Of a stretch of DNA of 64,000 nucleotides, positions 9,101-17,248 are shown in pieces. Position 1 is the first letter of the stretch. Each line of letters begins with the position of its first letter. Position numbers and translations under genes: made by a program. The notes beneath the pieces are model-generated. The model had not been told where the DNA came from. It made no database searches and was given only the letters and a program-made list of their open reading frames with translations. The stretch is from Bacteroidota bacterium (GTDB taxonomy: Bacteria; Bacteroidota; Bacteroidia; UKL13-3). Location: positions 124,001 to 188,000 of the forward strand of contig JAIXWW010000009.1 of assembly GCA_027491085.1 (NCBI GenBank). The letters run 5' to 3'.

Positions 9101-11328
9101 TTATTTAATAAATAAATTTCGTTTTGCTGTTGTCTAATTTCACTAATATCGGTAATAACTCCTACCAAAAATTCCTTTTTATCATCGGCAGAAAACAAGG
9201 ATTTTTTTATAAATAAGATACGCTCATCTTCTTCTCCATTTTTAAAAGAAGTCTCATATGAATCTTCTAATTTGTTTTCAAATAATTTTTCATCTTTATC
9301 TAAGAAATATTCTGCCTCTTCGGCCGCTAAAAACTCTCTATCTGTTTTACCAATTATTTGTTCTTTTGTTAAATTTATTAAATTAGCGTATGCATCATTT
9401 ACCAATACCCATTGGTGTTTTTTATCTTTAACAAATACAGGGTTTGGAATTGCATTTAAAATATTATTCAAGAAATTTTTCGAACTAATTAATTCGTTTT
9501 GTGCAACCTTTAAAGCTGTAATATCACGAGCTATAGCTTGTACACCCGAAAATTTTCCATCATTATAAATTAATTGTACATTTTGTCCTACCCATATCTC
9601 TTCGCCTTTTTTGGTAACAATTGGAAACTCTAAATAAGTTACGTTATTAACTTTATAAGCTTGATTTAAATAAAATGCTTCAACTGTTTTTTTATAATCG
9701 GCCCTTACTAATTGAATATATCTTTTATCAAGCAACTCTTCTATTTGAAAGCCAGTAACTTTGGTTGCTATTTCATTTACATAAGTAAATTTACCTGAGG
9801 CATCAGTGTAATAGAACATATCAGTTGCACTTTCAATAAGTAGCCTAAACTTACCTTCACTCTCTTTTAGTTTTTGCTCGGCTTTGTGGCGCTCCAAAGC
9901 ACCACCTATATTATTGGCTAAAGTTCTTAATACACTTTCATCAGTACTAGTCCAATCGGTAGCTATTGTACAATTATCAAATCCAATAAAACCCCAAAAT
10001 TGTTCTGCTATAAAAATAGGAACTACTATTAGCGATATAATATTTTGTGGTTCTAATAAACTTCTTTCTTCTTCAGGAAAATCTTTAACCAATCCTTTTA
10101 TAGCTTTGCCTTGAACCAATGAATTATACCAACGTTCAAAACCAGTTTCAATATAAGGAAGATTTTGTAAATCTGGATTATCAATTTGTGGCTCAATTCC
10201 ATCTTTACTCCATTCATATCGCTGACTCAAAGCATGTACATTTCCGGGCAATAAATGGTTTTCAAATATATACACCCTATCTACTTTTACTTCAGAACCA
10301 ATACACGCCAAAGCATTAATTATAGCCTCGTTAAAATCAATATTGGTAAGCAACATAGAAGAGGCCTTATTGATGGCCTTTAACAACCTATCGTTTTCAA
10401 CCAATTTGTTTTCTGCCAATTTTCTATCAGTAATATCAACCACAAATTTTACAATTCGTTTAACATTACCATTTTCGTCAAGAACAGGATTATAACTTCC
10501 TATTATCCAAAATATCTCCCCATTTTTCTTTATTCTTTTATATTCTCCACCAACTATTTTCCCTCTACCAATTTCTTCCCAAAACTTATTATAATCCTTG
10601 TTTTCTATCTCACTATCATGCACAAATAATTTATGTTGCTTACCAATAATTTCTTCTTTGGTAAAACCCACTAAATTTAAGAAAATTTGATTTGCTTCTA
10701 TAATTGTTCCATCAGGCTCAAACTCAATTACTGCAGTAGTTCTGTTAATAGCAGTAAGAACTTCGGCTAAATTTTTCTCACTTTGAATTAACTTTTCTTC
10801 AGCAGTTTTACGTTCAGTTATATCAAATCTAATGGCAATAAATTGATGCGGAACACCATTATCATTAACTAATGGGATGATATTAGCATTAGTCCAATAA
10901 AAAGTTCCATCCTTCCTTTTATTCCTAATTTGTCCTTGCCAAACATTTCCACTTTTAATGGTTTGCCATATATTTTCGAAAAAACTTTTGGAGTGAAAAC
11001 CTGAATTAACAATATTATGATTTTGACCTACTAATTCACCTATTGAATAACCTGAAATATCGCTAAAATTTTGATTGGCAAAAACTATAAGACCTTTTGC
11101 ATCGGTTATAGATACAATGGCAGCAGTATCTACAGCTGATTTAAAATCGGCCAACTCCTTAAACGACTCTTTTGAACTTAACTCAAGTGTTCTTTCTAAC
11201 TGGTTAAAGTCATCTTGATATGATTTGTAAGATGAATTGACCAATTCAATAAACTCCAGTAACTCTCTTGAGAATTCTGGGTTATCGCCAAACATTTTTT
11301 TAATTTGTCGTTTCAGTAATCTATGCAT
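6163..11328 (-). CDS. Soluble hybrid-sensing histidine kinase with about ten PAS domains and one GAF domain
   Basis: 1721 residues with no transmembrane segment, so the protein is cytoplasmic. After a short N-terminal helix, PAS domains lie at about 55-180 and 185-305, a GAF domain at about 306-485, then eight more PAS domains at roughly 125-residue spacing to about 1485. Most PAS units end in the DITxRK linker motif. The HisKA box carries FAYIVSHDLKAPL with the phosphoacceptor His, and the HATPase domain has NGIKYN, DNGEGI and GVGLAIV. No receiver domain and no nearby response regulator exist, so its target is unknown. It lies 68 bp downstream of a FIST gene on the same strand and is probably cotranscribed with it. 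Confidence 0.93.
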   Translation of the reverse strand: MHRLLKRQIKKMFGDNPEFSRELLEFIELVNSSYKSYQDDFNQLERTLELSSKESFKELADFKSAVDTAAIVSITDAKGLIVFANQNFSDISGYSIGELVGQNHNIVNSGFHSKSFFENIWQTIKSGNVWQGQIRNKRKDGTFYWTNANIIPLVNDNGVPHQFIAIRFDITERKTAEEKLIQSEKNLAEVLTAINRTTAVIEFEPDGTIIEANQIFLNLVGFTKEEIIGKQHKLFVHDSEIENKDYNKFWEEIGRGKIVGGEYKRIKKNGEIFWIIGSYNPVLDENGNVKRIVKFVVDITDRKLAENKLVENDRLLKAINKASSMLLTNIDFNEAIINALACIGSEVKVDRVYIFENHLLPGNVHALSQRYEWSKDGIEPQIDNPDLQNLPYIETGFERWYNSLVQGKAIKGLVKDFPEEERSLLEPQNIISLIVVPIFIAEQFWGFIGFDNCTIATDWTSTDESVLRTLANNIGGALERHKAEQKLKESEGKFRLLIESATDMFYYTDASGKFTYVNEIATKVTGFQIEELLDKRYIQLVRADYKKTVEAFYLNQAYKVNNVTYLEFPIVTKKGEEIWVGQNVQLIYNDGKFSGVQAIARDITALKVAQNELISSKNFLNNILNAIPNPVFVKDKKHQWVLVNDAYANLINLTKEQIIGKTDREFLAAEEAEYFLDKDEKLFENKLEDSYETSFKNGEEDERILFIKKSLFSADDKKEFLVGVITDISEIRQQQNEIYLLNKITEQISDAISVADYDGKMIYVNESRARVLGKTREEMMNTTVMKMEKLFPTVNEWREHFNEVKEKGELLIEGINIRKDGSEYPIEASVKYINVDGNELIVAAVRDIKERKLQQKEILDKSQILNAILTEMPSVLFRLNKDGIFTQLQGAGIKRLGMVDGQLLGQNVFEVFNENEYPEVNKQFKHALKSLEPNYSIMEGNDANGHWFFDNFTFKDITQEDGLVGFALDITDRKLIEAKLQESETRFRSLAQNSSDIITILKPDGVTVYESPSFFRIFGYEENEVIGHNIFEFVHPDDFGIVQNEFQLGLERGGVSDAVEFRFKHKNGSWVYIEAIGNNLLDVQGINGIVINSRDITERKKAQEEVQNLKEFYEKILNEIPADLVVFDKDHNYLFINPLSIKNPELRQWMIGKDDYQYCEYRNRPKEIADKRRELFKDVVKGKKQFEFEESVLQENGKKNWMLRRMFPVINELGNVINVIGFGLDITDRKLSELKLQESEERLSLAINSANLGIWDWNLQSNVLIWDDSMYKVFDVDPKDFNGHYDAFEKTLHPEDKERVNEGVAKALAGPDDYIDNFRILDRNGNVKYIAAFSKTFRNEDGTARRMIGVNFDVTETKLAEFKILKAQRELEEAQHIARVGGWEIDREKRSITWTSEMYNIHELPLDYVPTIATSYDFYTDDTRALVVEKFKAAIDNLEEFELEAKIKTAKGNIVEIRTKGVPVIENEKVKGIRGIFQDITKEKEAERQLKEYAVELEQKNRELDQFAYIVSHDLKAPLRGINNLSLWIEEDLGDQIEGEIKASFDMMRGRVKRMELLINGILEYSRAGRIKQESATFELKPMLDELVESLSPAENIKIIIPDNLPKVTAERISFEQIFTNYISNGIKYNNNPNPVIEVSYTINKGMYEFCVADNGEGIEKQFHEKVFVIFQTLQSRDTYESTGVGLAIVKKIVEDKGGKVWIDSEKGQGAKFYFSWPVEF

Positions 11329-11396
11329 AATTCACTTAATGAAAACATGAAAATGCTTTTTAAAGCATTAATTAGGTAAATATTTATTTTTAAAAA

Positions 11397-12542
11397 CTAT
11401 AACTCTTTAAATGTGGTAATAGTCATGGTCTGGTTATGCAACTCACACTTGGCATCTTTTGAAAAAGGAGATATTTCGCCATATGAGTAAAATCCGCAAA
11501 GTGTGGTATTATCACCTAAAACTTCTCTTACACCTTCTACTTCCTCTTCAACCAATTGTTTTAAAACTAGTTTTCGTCCAACACAACTAATAAGAATTGC
11601 CAAATCAGGGTTAGTAGTATTATTTCCTAGCAATGTGCTATTAGCCGCACCTACTGCACCATCAATTAGTCTATCAAAATTAGCTTTCATTAACCTTACA
11701 TACGAACCTTCAGGAATATCGCCTGCAAAGGTCAACGATTGCTCTTCTTCATTTACTGCTAAAATAGTTCTTACAACAGGTGTATCTTCCTGTTTAATAC
11801 GTAAGTTTAATGGAAACAATAATCCCGATGCAGGCAACTCTTTTACATAATCGTCTCCAAGAAAAGATTTATATAAATCTAATGCGGGTTTGCCATCCAA
11901 TTCAAAAAGCACATTGTTTTTTGATTTAGAAACCAAACGCTCAATTCCAAAACTATCCCAACCACCTAGAGAGCCGTAACCAATGCTAATATTGGAGCCA
12001 TAAAAACCCAAAGCAGCAATAGTCTTACTTTTACTATTGGCATTTTCAGTTACTATAAAAGTTTCTTTAAAATTAGGCCCATCACCTGCTAAACCACCTG
12101 TTACACTAACACCTTCGGGCAAATGAGCTCTTAATCCTTTTACTAGTTCAGAGCCATTAACATTTAATCCATCAGACAAAACAAATACGTGAGCCAAATT
12201 TTGTTTATCTAGCATTTCAATTAATTTACTTCCTGCTTCATAACTATTTGAAGAGTCTGTAATTTCTATACTTTTGTATTGTAATTCTGTTTCTTCAAAC
12301 AAAATAGCAGTAGCTATAATGGTATCGTCAAATACGTTTACATCACTAATTTCACCAGAGGTAGAGCCTCCTAAAAAGATAGCCTTTGAAAACTTGTTTT
12401 TGATTTCATTTAAGTTATCAGCATTTTTAATATTAGAGCTGGAGCCAAAAACCAACACCAAGTTGGCATTGTTAATTGAATCATCACCATTAATAAAATT
12501 CCAACCTTGTTCTGGGGTAAATTTGTATTGAGCTGTTTTCAT
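11397..12542 (-). CDS. FIST domain sensory protein (FIST N and FIST C)
   Basis: 381 residues covering both halves of the FIST module: an N-terminal half with GGSTSGEI and VLSDGLNVNG, a central TGGLAGDG motif, and a C-terminal half ending in LCGFYSYGEISP. FIST domains are thought to bind small ligands, possibly amino acids, and are usually linked to signal transduction proteins. Here the neighbour downstream is the ten-PAS kinase, so this is plausibly its sensing partner. There is no membrane segment. A -7 box (TACATTTG on the minus strand) lies just upstream and probably starts the FIST-kinase unit. Confidence 0.9.
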   Translation of the reverse strand: MKTAQYKFTPEQGWNFINGDDSINNANLVLVFGSSSNIKNADNLNEIKNKFSKAIFLGGSTSGEISDVNVFDDTIIATAILFEETELQYKSIEITDSSNSYEAGSKLIEMLDKQNLAHVFVLSDGLNVNGSELVKGLRAHLPEGVSVTGGLAGDGPNFKETFIVTENANSKSKTIAALGFYGSNISIGYGSLGGWDSFGIERLVSKSKNNVLFELDGKPALDLYKSFLGDDYVKELPASGLLFPLNLRIKQEDTPVVRTILAVNEEEQSLTFAGDIPEGSYVRLMKANFDRLIDGAVGAANSTLLGNNTTNPDLAILISCVGRKLVLKQLVEEEVEGVREVLGDNTTLCGFYSYGEISPFSKDAKCELHNQTMTITTFKEL

Positions 12543-12560
12543 AAGTATATGTATTTAATT

Positions 12561-12568
12561 CAAATGTA
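12561..12568 (-). promoter_or_regulatory. -7 promoter element of the FIST-kinase unit
   Basis: Read on the minus strand this is TACATTTG, an exact TAnnTTTG match, 18 nt before the FIST ATG. No good -33 element is seen. Confidence 0.5.
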
Positions 12569-12602
12569 ATTTATTTGAATTATTTAATAAACTTATTTTA
12601 CC

Positions 12603-13346
12603 TCAAATTTTAAAATATAAATCGCCTAGTGTATAATTTACTGTATCTTGATCACTAAGTACTGATAATGATCCATTTTTTAAGCCGAAACCCTTGTATC
12701 CCAAAGGTTTTAATAAATCTAGAATTTGCTTTCTGTTTTCGGCATTGCTAATTTCTATTTGAATTAGCGGCTTAAACTTACTTATTGTATTAATTAAGTG
12801 AGGGAATAAATGCACTTCATAACCTTCTACATCGCATTTTATGAAGTCTAGTTTCTCCATATTGGCAAATAATTCATCAGGAATTTTCATTTCTGCCTCA
12901 AATGTTGCCAAGGCCGAATTATCATCTTTCGAATCTAAAACATGGGTTAATCCATGTCTAAAAACACCATCAATTACTGGTGTTCCCATTTCAATTTTTT
13001 TATTTTCTGCACCTAATGCAGTTTGATATAAAGTAATATTATTTAAAGCAAATTTATGTGAATTGCGTTTAAAAACATTCGCAAATAAAGGCACTGGCTC
13101 TATGGCATAAACCTTACCTGTGGAGCCACTTAATTTTGAAATATTGGTACTGTAATAACCCACATTGGCACCTATATCAATGCTCACAAAACCTGGTTTT
13201 ATAAGTTGTTTTAAAAAAAACAATTCTGGATATTTTGCTTTTAAAAATCCTGCATTGGTAATACGTAAATACGCATCGCTAACTATGGCTAAGTAACCCT
13301 CTAAACCAAGGGTTTTTAATAAAATACTGCGTATTGCTTTCTCCAT
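12603..13346 (-). CDS. FkbM family methyltransferase
   Basis: 247 residues with a Rossmann-type SAM-binding start FVSIDIGANVGYYS, acidic motif VYAIEPVP, and LDFIKCDVEGYE later, the order expected for the FkbM domain (about residues 50-225). Family members O-methylate sugars or polyketide-like substrates; the substrate here cannot be inferred. It begins 5 bp after the DUF4834 gene, so the two probably form an operon. Confidence 0.85.
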   Translation of the reverse strand: MEKAIRSILLKTLGLEGYLAIVSDAYLRITNAGFLKAKYPELFFLKQLIKPGFVSIDIGANVGYYSTNISKLSGSTGKVYAIEPVPLFANVFKRNSHKFALNNITLYQTALGAENKKIEMGTPVIDGVFRHGLTHVLDSKDDNSALATFEAEMKIPDELFANMEKLDFIKCDVEGYEVHLFPHLINTISKFKPLIQIEISNAENRKQILDLLKPLGYKGFGLKNGSLSVLSDQDTVNYTLGDLYFKI

Positions 13347-13351
13347 CTGTA

Positions 13352-13582
13352 CTACTTTATCTCTTCAAAATCAACATACTCTCCAATGTTTGAGCTATTG
13401 GTTTTGGTTTTACTTTTATTTGAAGTTTGTTGATCAGGTTTTATTTTAATTTTACTTTCTTCCTTGTTTGAATCATCATGAAAGTTTTGTGTATTAGAAC
13501 CTGGTTTAAAATTTAGCAAGGTGCCAAATAACAAACGTGATACCACATAAAAAAGAAATAAATACACTAAAAATTTAAACAT
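13352..13582 (-). CDS. DUF4834 small membrane protein
   Basis: 76 residues: one N-terminal hydrophobic helix (FKFLVYLFLFYVVSRLLFG, about residues 2-21) followed by a hydrophilic, lysine- and serine-rich tail ending YVDFEEIK. This layout matches the DUF4834 family, found mainly in Bacteroidota and of unknown function. It is followed after 5 bp by the FkbM methyltransferase. The hydrophilic C-terminus is probably cytoplasmic, but topology is not certain. Confidence 0.7.
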   Translation of the reverse strand: MFKFLVYLFLFYVVSRLLFGTLLNFKPGSNTQNFHDDSNKEESKIKIKPDQQTSNKSKTKTNSSNIGEYVDFEEIK

Positions 13583-13710
13583 AACAATTTACAATTATTG
13601 ATTGAATAACTGTATTACAAAAATGGTACAATTATTTATATTTTGATGTAATTATTTATGATTCTTACTTACAAAAACTTGCAAAAATCTGATATACTGA
13701 TAATAACCAA

Positions 13711-13752
13711 AAATAAACTAGCTGCTATTTTGTCAAAAAAATGGCAGCTAAT
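13711..13752 (-). terminator. Intrinsic terminator after the OmpA-like gene
   Basis: On the minus strand TTAGCTGCCATTTT pairs with AAAATAGCAGCTAG around a short loop, followed by TTTATTTTT, 22 bp past the stop. Confidence 0.7.
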
Positions 13753-13774
13753 TTATTTTATAAACGCAATAAGG

Positions 13775-14719
13775 TTATTTTTTATCAATTAATTTATACA
13801 ATTCATCTAACTTAGGAGTTAAAATAATCTCTGTCCTTCGGTTTTTTGCTCTGCCTTCAGGTGTATCGTTACTTGCTTTTGGCATGTATTCACTACGTCC
13901 TGCTGCAGTTAATCGTTTTGGACTAACCTTACTTAAATCGCTTAAAATACGAACTATATTTGCTGCACGCTCTGTACTTAAATCCCAATTATCCTTAAAA
14001 TTTATGGTGCTGCGCAATGGCACATTATCGGTATGGCCTTCAATCAATACGTCAATATCAAGGTTTTTATTTAACACCTCGCCCAATTTTTTAATGGCTT
14101 CCTGTCCTTTTTCTTCTATATCGGCACTTGCTGACTTAAACAATAATTTATCGCTTAACGAAACATACACTTTACCATTTTTCATTTCTACAGTTAACTC
14201 TTCACTATTAAAGCTAAGCAATGCACGTTTTACAATTTCGTTCAAAGCATTTGTAATTGAATCTTGTCTGCGAATAATGGCTTCTAATTCAGTCAACCGT
14301 TTTTCGCGGGCCGAAAGCATATCTTCCTTTTGCTTAAGTGCCAAATTCAATTGCTCTGTTTTGTTAAGTGATGATTTTAACAAATCACTGTATCGTTGAT
14401 TCATTTCGGTATAGTCAATTTGTAGTGCTTTATGCTTGCGATTTAATTCATTAAACATGGCCATTAGTTCATTATAAGCCGAATCTAAAGTGCGGTAAGC
14501 AATACCACGCTGAGTTGTATCTTGATTAAAAACTACATTAATGCTATGCAATGTATCGCGCTGGCCAGTAGCCTGCTTTAGCCTTTTGCTCATAAAAAAA
14601 TTATGCGATTTTTCTTTAAATCCTTTGGGGTTTTGAATTACACCTTTAGGATTATCAACTTGCGCAAATAATGGTATACAACTTATAAGTAAAATGGCAG
14701 TTACTATGCTTTTTTTCAT
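13775..14719 (-). CDS. OmpA-family peptidoglycan-associated protein with coiled coil
   Basis: 314 residues: a signal peptide ending near PLFAQ (residue 20), a long heptad-rich coiled coil (about 75-155), then an OmpA C-terminal domain (about 190-305) with IEGHTDNVPL, LSTERAANIV and NRRTEIIL. The OmpA domain binds diaminopimelate in peptidoglycan, so the protein probably bridges envelope layers. It lacks a beta-barrel and resembles the MotB/OmpA-like exported proteins of Bacteroidota. A terminator follows and a divergent promoter region lies upstream. Confidence 0.9.
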   Translation of the reverse strand: MKKSIVTAILLISCIPLFAQVDNPKGVIQNPKGFKEKSHNFFMSKRLKQATGQRDTLHSINVVFNQDTTQRGIAYRTLDSAYNELMAMFNELNRKHKALQIDYTEMNQRYSDLLKSSLNKTEQLNLALKQKEDMLSAREKRLTELEAIIRRQDSITNALNEIVKRALLSFNSEELTVEMKNGKVYVSLSDKLLFKSASADIEEKGQEAIKKLGEVLNKNLDIDVLIEGHTDNVPLRSTINFKDNWDLSTERAANIVRILSDLSKVSPKRLTAAGRSEYMPKASNDTPEGRAKNRRTEIILTPKLDELYKLIDKK

Positions 14720-14919
14720 GTTTATTAGTTAATGATTTTACAAGCAAAGTACTCAAAAGCAACTAACTTATACAATAAAGCTATTACACAAATTTTGATA
14801 TTAAAATGTGGGCAGGAAAGGTTTTTGGACAAAAATCCCAAACTCTAAATTGTAATAAAGGACATAAAATTTAAGTAAAACTTACAAAACATTAATATGC
14901 TGAATTTGGTTTATAATTA

Positions 14920-14927
14920 TACATTTG
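14920..14927 (+). promoter_or_regulatory. -7 promoter element of the superoxide dismutase gene
   Basis: TACATTTG, an exact TAnnTTTG match, 66 nt before the ATG. This implies a 5' leader of about 60 nt. The -33 position is weak. Confidence 0.55.
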
Positions 14928-14992
14928 CATTGCAAAAAATAGCATTTTGCTAAATTCAAATATTAAATATTTAAAACCTTAAAAATAAAATT

Positions 14993-15598
14993 ATGTCATT
15001 CGAATTACCAAAACTAACTTACGAATACACTGCGCTTGAGCCAAATATTGATGCTCGCACAATGGAAATTCACCACTCAAAACACCACCAAGCTTATGTA
15101 ACTAATTTAAACAATGCAATTGCTGGTACTGATGCTGAGAATTTAAGCATAGAAGATATTTGTAAAAATATTTCGAAATACCCTGCACCTGTTCGCAATA
15201 ATGGTGGTGGACATTTTAACCATAGCTTATTTTGGAAAGTAATTGGACCAAATGCTGGCGGAAGCCCGAGTGGTAAATTATTAGAAGCCATTAATGCTGA
15301 TTTAGGCGGAATGGATAAATTCAAAGAAGAGTTTACTAAAGCTGCAACTACACGTTTTGGTTCAGGCTGGGCTTGGTTATGTGTTAAAGAAGGTAAACTT
15401 TGTGTTTGCTCTACTCCAAACCAAGATAATCCTTTGATGGACATTGCTGAATGCAAAGGCGCTCCAATTTTAGGATTAGACGTATGGGAACATGCTTATT
15501 ACTTACATTACCAAAACCGCAGACCTGATTATATTGGTGCATTTTGGAATGTAGTTAATTGGGCTGAAGTTGAAAAAATGTATGCTGAAGCAATTTAG
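14993..15598 (+). CDS. Superoxide dismutase, Fe/Mn family
   Basis: 201 residues. Dismutates superoxide to oxygen and peroxide in the cytoplasm. All four metal ligands are visible: H27 (MEIHHSKHH), H77 (FNHSLFW), D163 and H167 (LDVWEHAYY). The length is typical of cytoplasmic enzymes and there is no signal peptide. Iron or manganese use cannot be decided from these motifs alone, hence no symbol. It is monocistronic, with its own promoter and a strong terminator. Confidence 0.96.
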   Translation: MSFELPKLTYEYTALEPNIDARTMEIHHSKHHQAYVTNLNNAIAGTDAENLSIEDICKNISKYPAPVRNNGGGHFNHSLFWKVIGPNAGGSPSGKLLEAINADLGGMDKFKEEFTKAATTRFGSGWAWLCVKEGKLCVCSTPNQDNPLMDIAECKGAPILGLDVWEHAYYLHYQNRRPDYIGAFWNVVNWAEVEKMYAEAI

Positions 15599-15647
15599 TT
15601 TTTAAATAAATTATTTTTAAAAACTCAAAAAGAATACCCATTTAATT

Positions 15648-15680
15648 AAGAGGTTGTCCTTAAAAGGCAACCTCTTTTTA
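15648..15680 (+). terminator. Intrinsic terminator after superoxide dismutase
   Basis: AAGAGGTTG / CAACCTCTT stem around a short internal stem-loop, followed by TTTTTATTT. Confidence 0.85.
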
Positions 15681-16051
15681 TTTGGGATAACAAGAGAATT
15701 CCAAATCTTAAATGTTCCGATTCGAACAATAAAATGAAACTTACTAAACCAAACTGTTCAGCCAAAAACTAAAACGGGTTTTTTTATTAAGAAATGTAAG
15801 TTATTTTAGTATTAACCTTTTATTACTACTTATAATGCTTGTAAAATGTTTGCAAGCCGGTAATAATTAAACTTCTAACAGGATTTATTATTTTTTACCT
15901 ATTCTTCAAATATCGACCAAGGCCCACCTATTCTGATTGATTACATTTAAAAAAAATTTAAACATCGCTGAGCTATCAATTCCAATAATAATCATTGACT
16001 TTTACTTTTGAACGCATAAAAAGTCGAAATGAAATATTCATTTAAAATTTA
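15681..16051. other. Long intergenic stretch, no gene seen
   Basis: No supportable open reading frame. A possible second upstream promoter box (TACTTTTG, 16003-16010) and single CACCTA copies (for example at 15925) are present, but these are off the 21-bp register of the operator that follows. Confidence 0.4.
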
Positions 16052-16103
16052 TTTCACCTACCTTTTTTACCGTTTCACCTACTTTTTTATACATTACACC
16101 TAA
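16052..16103 (+). promoter_or_regulatory. Three direct repeats at exact 21-bp spacing, likely LytTR operator
   Basis: TTTCACCTAC at 16052, TTTCACCTAC at 16073 and TTACACCTAA at 16094, each starting 21 bp after the last, so all face the same side of the helix. Two-turn direct repeats are the known binding arrangement of LytTR regulators such as AgrA and BtsR. The array ends about 28 bp before the -7 box of an operon that encodes a LytTR regulator. The regulator assignment is an inference. Confidence 0.65.
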
Positions 16104-16112
16104 ATTCTATTT

Positions 16113-16139
16113 TTTGTTTAATGAATGAATTTACATTTG
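16113..16139 (+). promoter_or_regulatory. Promoter of the LiaF-like/LytS/LytTR operon
   Basis: TACATTTG at 16132-16139 is an exact -7 match. The nearest TTTG (16113-16116) is only 15 nt upstream instead of about 19, a poor -33 spacing that suits an activator-dependent promoter. Confidence 0.55.
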
Positions 16140-16157
16140 TTAAAAAAATAATTAAAA

Positions 16158-16889
16158 ATGGAAAATTCAAATAAAAATAGCTTTAGTAATTCAGGAACTT
16201 ACGGACGTGTAATGGCCGGAGTTATATTGGTAATTGTTGGTATGGTATTGTTTGCCAAACAATTAGGTGTTGAACTTCCTTATTGGCTTTTCAGGTGGGA
16301 AATGTTTTTAATTGTTCTAGGTATTTTTATAGGCGCCAAACATTCCTTTAAAAGATCAGGTTGGATAATTCCGGTTTTAATAGGTGTATTTTTCTTACTT
16401 GATGATTGGATAGTTGATATTAATATCAAACATTTCTTTTGGCCTACCATCATATTATTAGTTGGAGCAACTATGATATTATCTCCATTAAAAAAAAAGT
16501 CATGGGAAAAGAAATATTATGATTTAAACGGAAGCAGCGACAGCAGTGATGACATAATGGATACTACCTCCATTTTGGGTGGGGTAAAAAAAAATATCAT
16601 AAGTAAAAATTTTAAAGGTGGTCAAATATTTAATGTATTTGGTGGGGTAGAAATAGATTTATCGCAATCAGACATTGACGGGCTCATTGTGATTGATATT
16701 ACTCAAATTTTTGGCGGTACTAAACTAATTTTACCTGCTCATTGGGAACTTAAATCAGAAATTACTTCTATTCTAGGTGGTGTTGAAGACAAGAGAAAAA
16801 ATTATTCTGCCTTAAATATTGCAGAAGGAAAAACATTAATAATAAGAGGCACAAGTGTGCTTGGAGGCATTGATATAAAGTCATTTTAA
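16158..16889 (+). CDS. LiaF-like membrane protein (DUF5668-type N-terminus)
   Basis: 243 residues. Four hydrophobic helices lie in the first half (about residues 14-33, 45-65, 72-90, 95-112), matching the DUF5668/LiaI-like membrane module. The second half is soluble and carries repeated ILGGVKKN, FNVFGGVEIDL, IFGGTKLILP and SILGGVED strands typical of the LiaF C-terminal beta-helix. In Firmicutes LiaF restrains the LiaRS system that senses envelope stress. Here it heads an operon with a LytS-type kinase and LytTR regulator, so a similar modulating role is plausible but inferred. Confidence 0.82.
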   Translation: MENSNKNSFSNSGTYGRVMAGVILVIVGMVLFAKQLGVELPYWLFRWEMFLIVLGIFIGAKHSFKRSGWIIPVLIGVFFLLDDWIVDINIKHFFWPTIILLVGATMILSPLKKKSWEKKYYDLNGSSDSSDDIMDTTSILGGVKKNIISKNFKGGQIFNVFGGVEIDLSQSDIDGLIVIDITQIFGGTKLILPAHWELKSEITSILGGVEDKRKNYSALNIAEGKTLIIRGTSVLGGIDIKSF

Positions 16890-16906
16890 GTAAAAAGGTA
16901 TTAATT

Positions 16907-17239
16907 ATGGTATTTTTAGCAAAACTTGTTTTCAGCATTTCATCTACCAATGATTGTTTTCATTACGATGACCAACTAAGAGTAATAATGGCCAACAATA
17001 AGCACGAAGCCCTGATGAAGGCTAAAATTTTAGGCATAAAAGAAGAAGAGCATTTTATGCTTGAAAGCATTACTTCAGTTTCCTGGAAATTTGTAGATGT
17101 TATGGACATCAAGGCGCTTCATGATTTGGAAGATGGTATGGAACTTTACTCACATACTCGCGAAAACGAACCCAATAATGCATACGAAAACTATGTAGTT
17201 CAAACTGCCAATAGTTTAGCTGCTGAAACTATTTTATAA
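16907..17239 (+). CDS. DUF4288-like small protein
   Basis: 110 residues, no signal peptide and no membrane helix. The opening VFLAKLVFSIS, a central WKFVDVMDIKAL and the late ELYSHTRE segment resemble the DUF4288 family, which has no known function. It sits between the LiaF-like gene (17-bp gap) and the kinase gene (9-bp gap), so it belongs to the same signalling operon. The family assignment is by resemblance only. Confidence 0.6.
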   Translation: MVFLAKLVFSISSTNDCFHYDDQLRVIMANNKHEALMKAKILGIKEEEHFMLESITSVSWKFVDVMDIKALHDLEDGMELYSHTRENEPNNAYENYVVQTANSLAAETIL

Positions 17240-17248
17240 TTTACTATT

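Noticed and set aside
7514..10319. Several plus-strand frames of 60-120 codons
   Set aside because: They lie inside the histidine kinase gene on the other strand, show no family signature and have composition dictated by the kinase codons.
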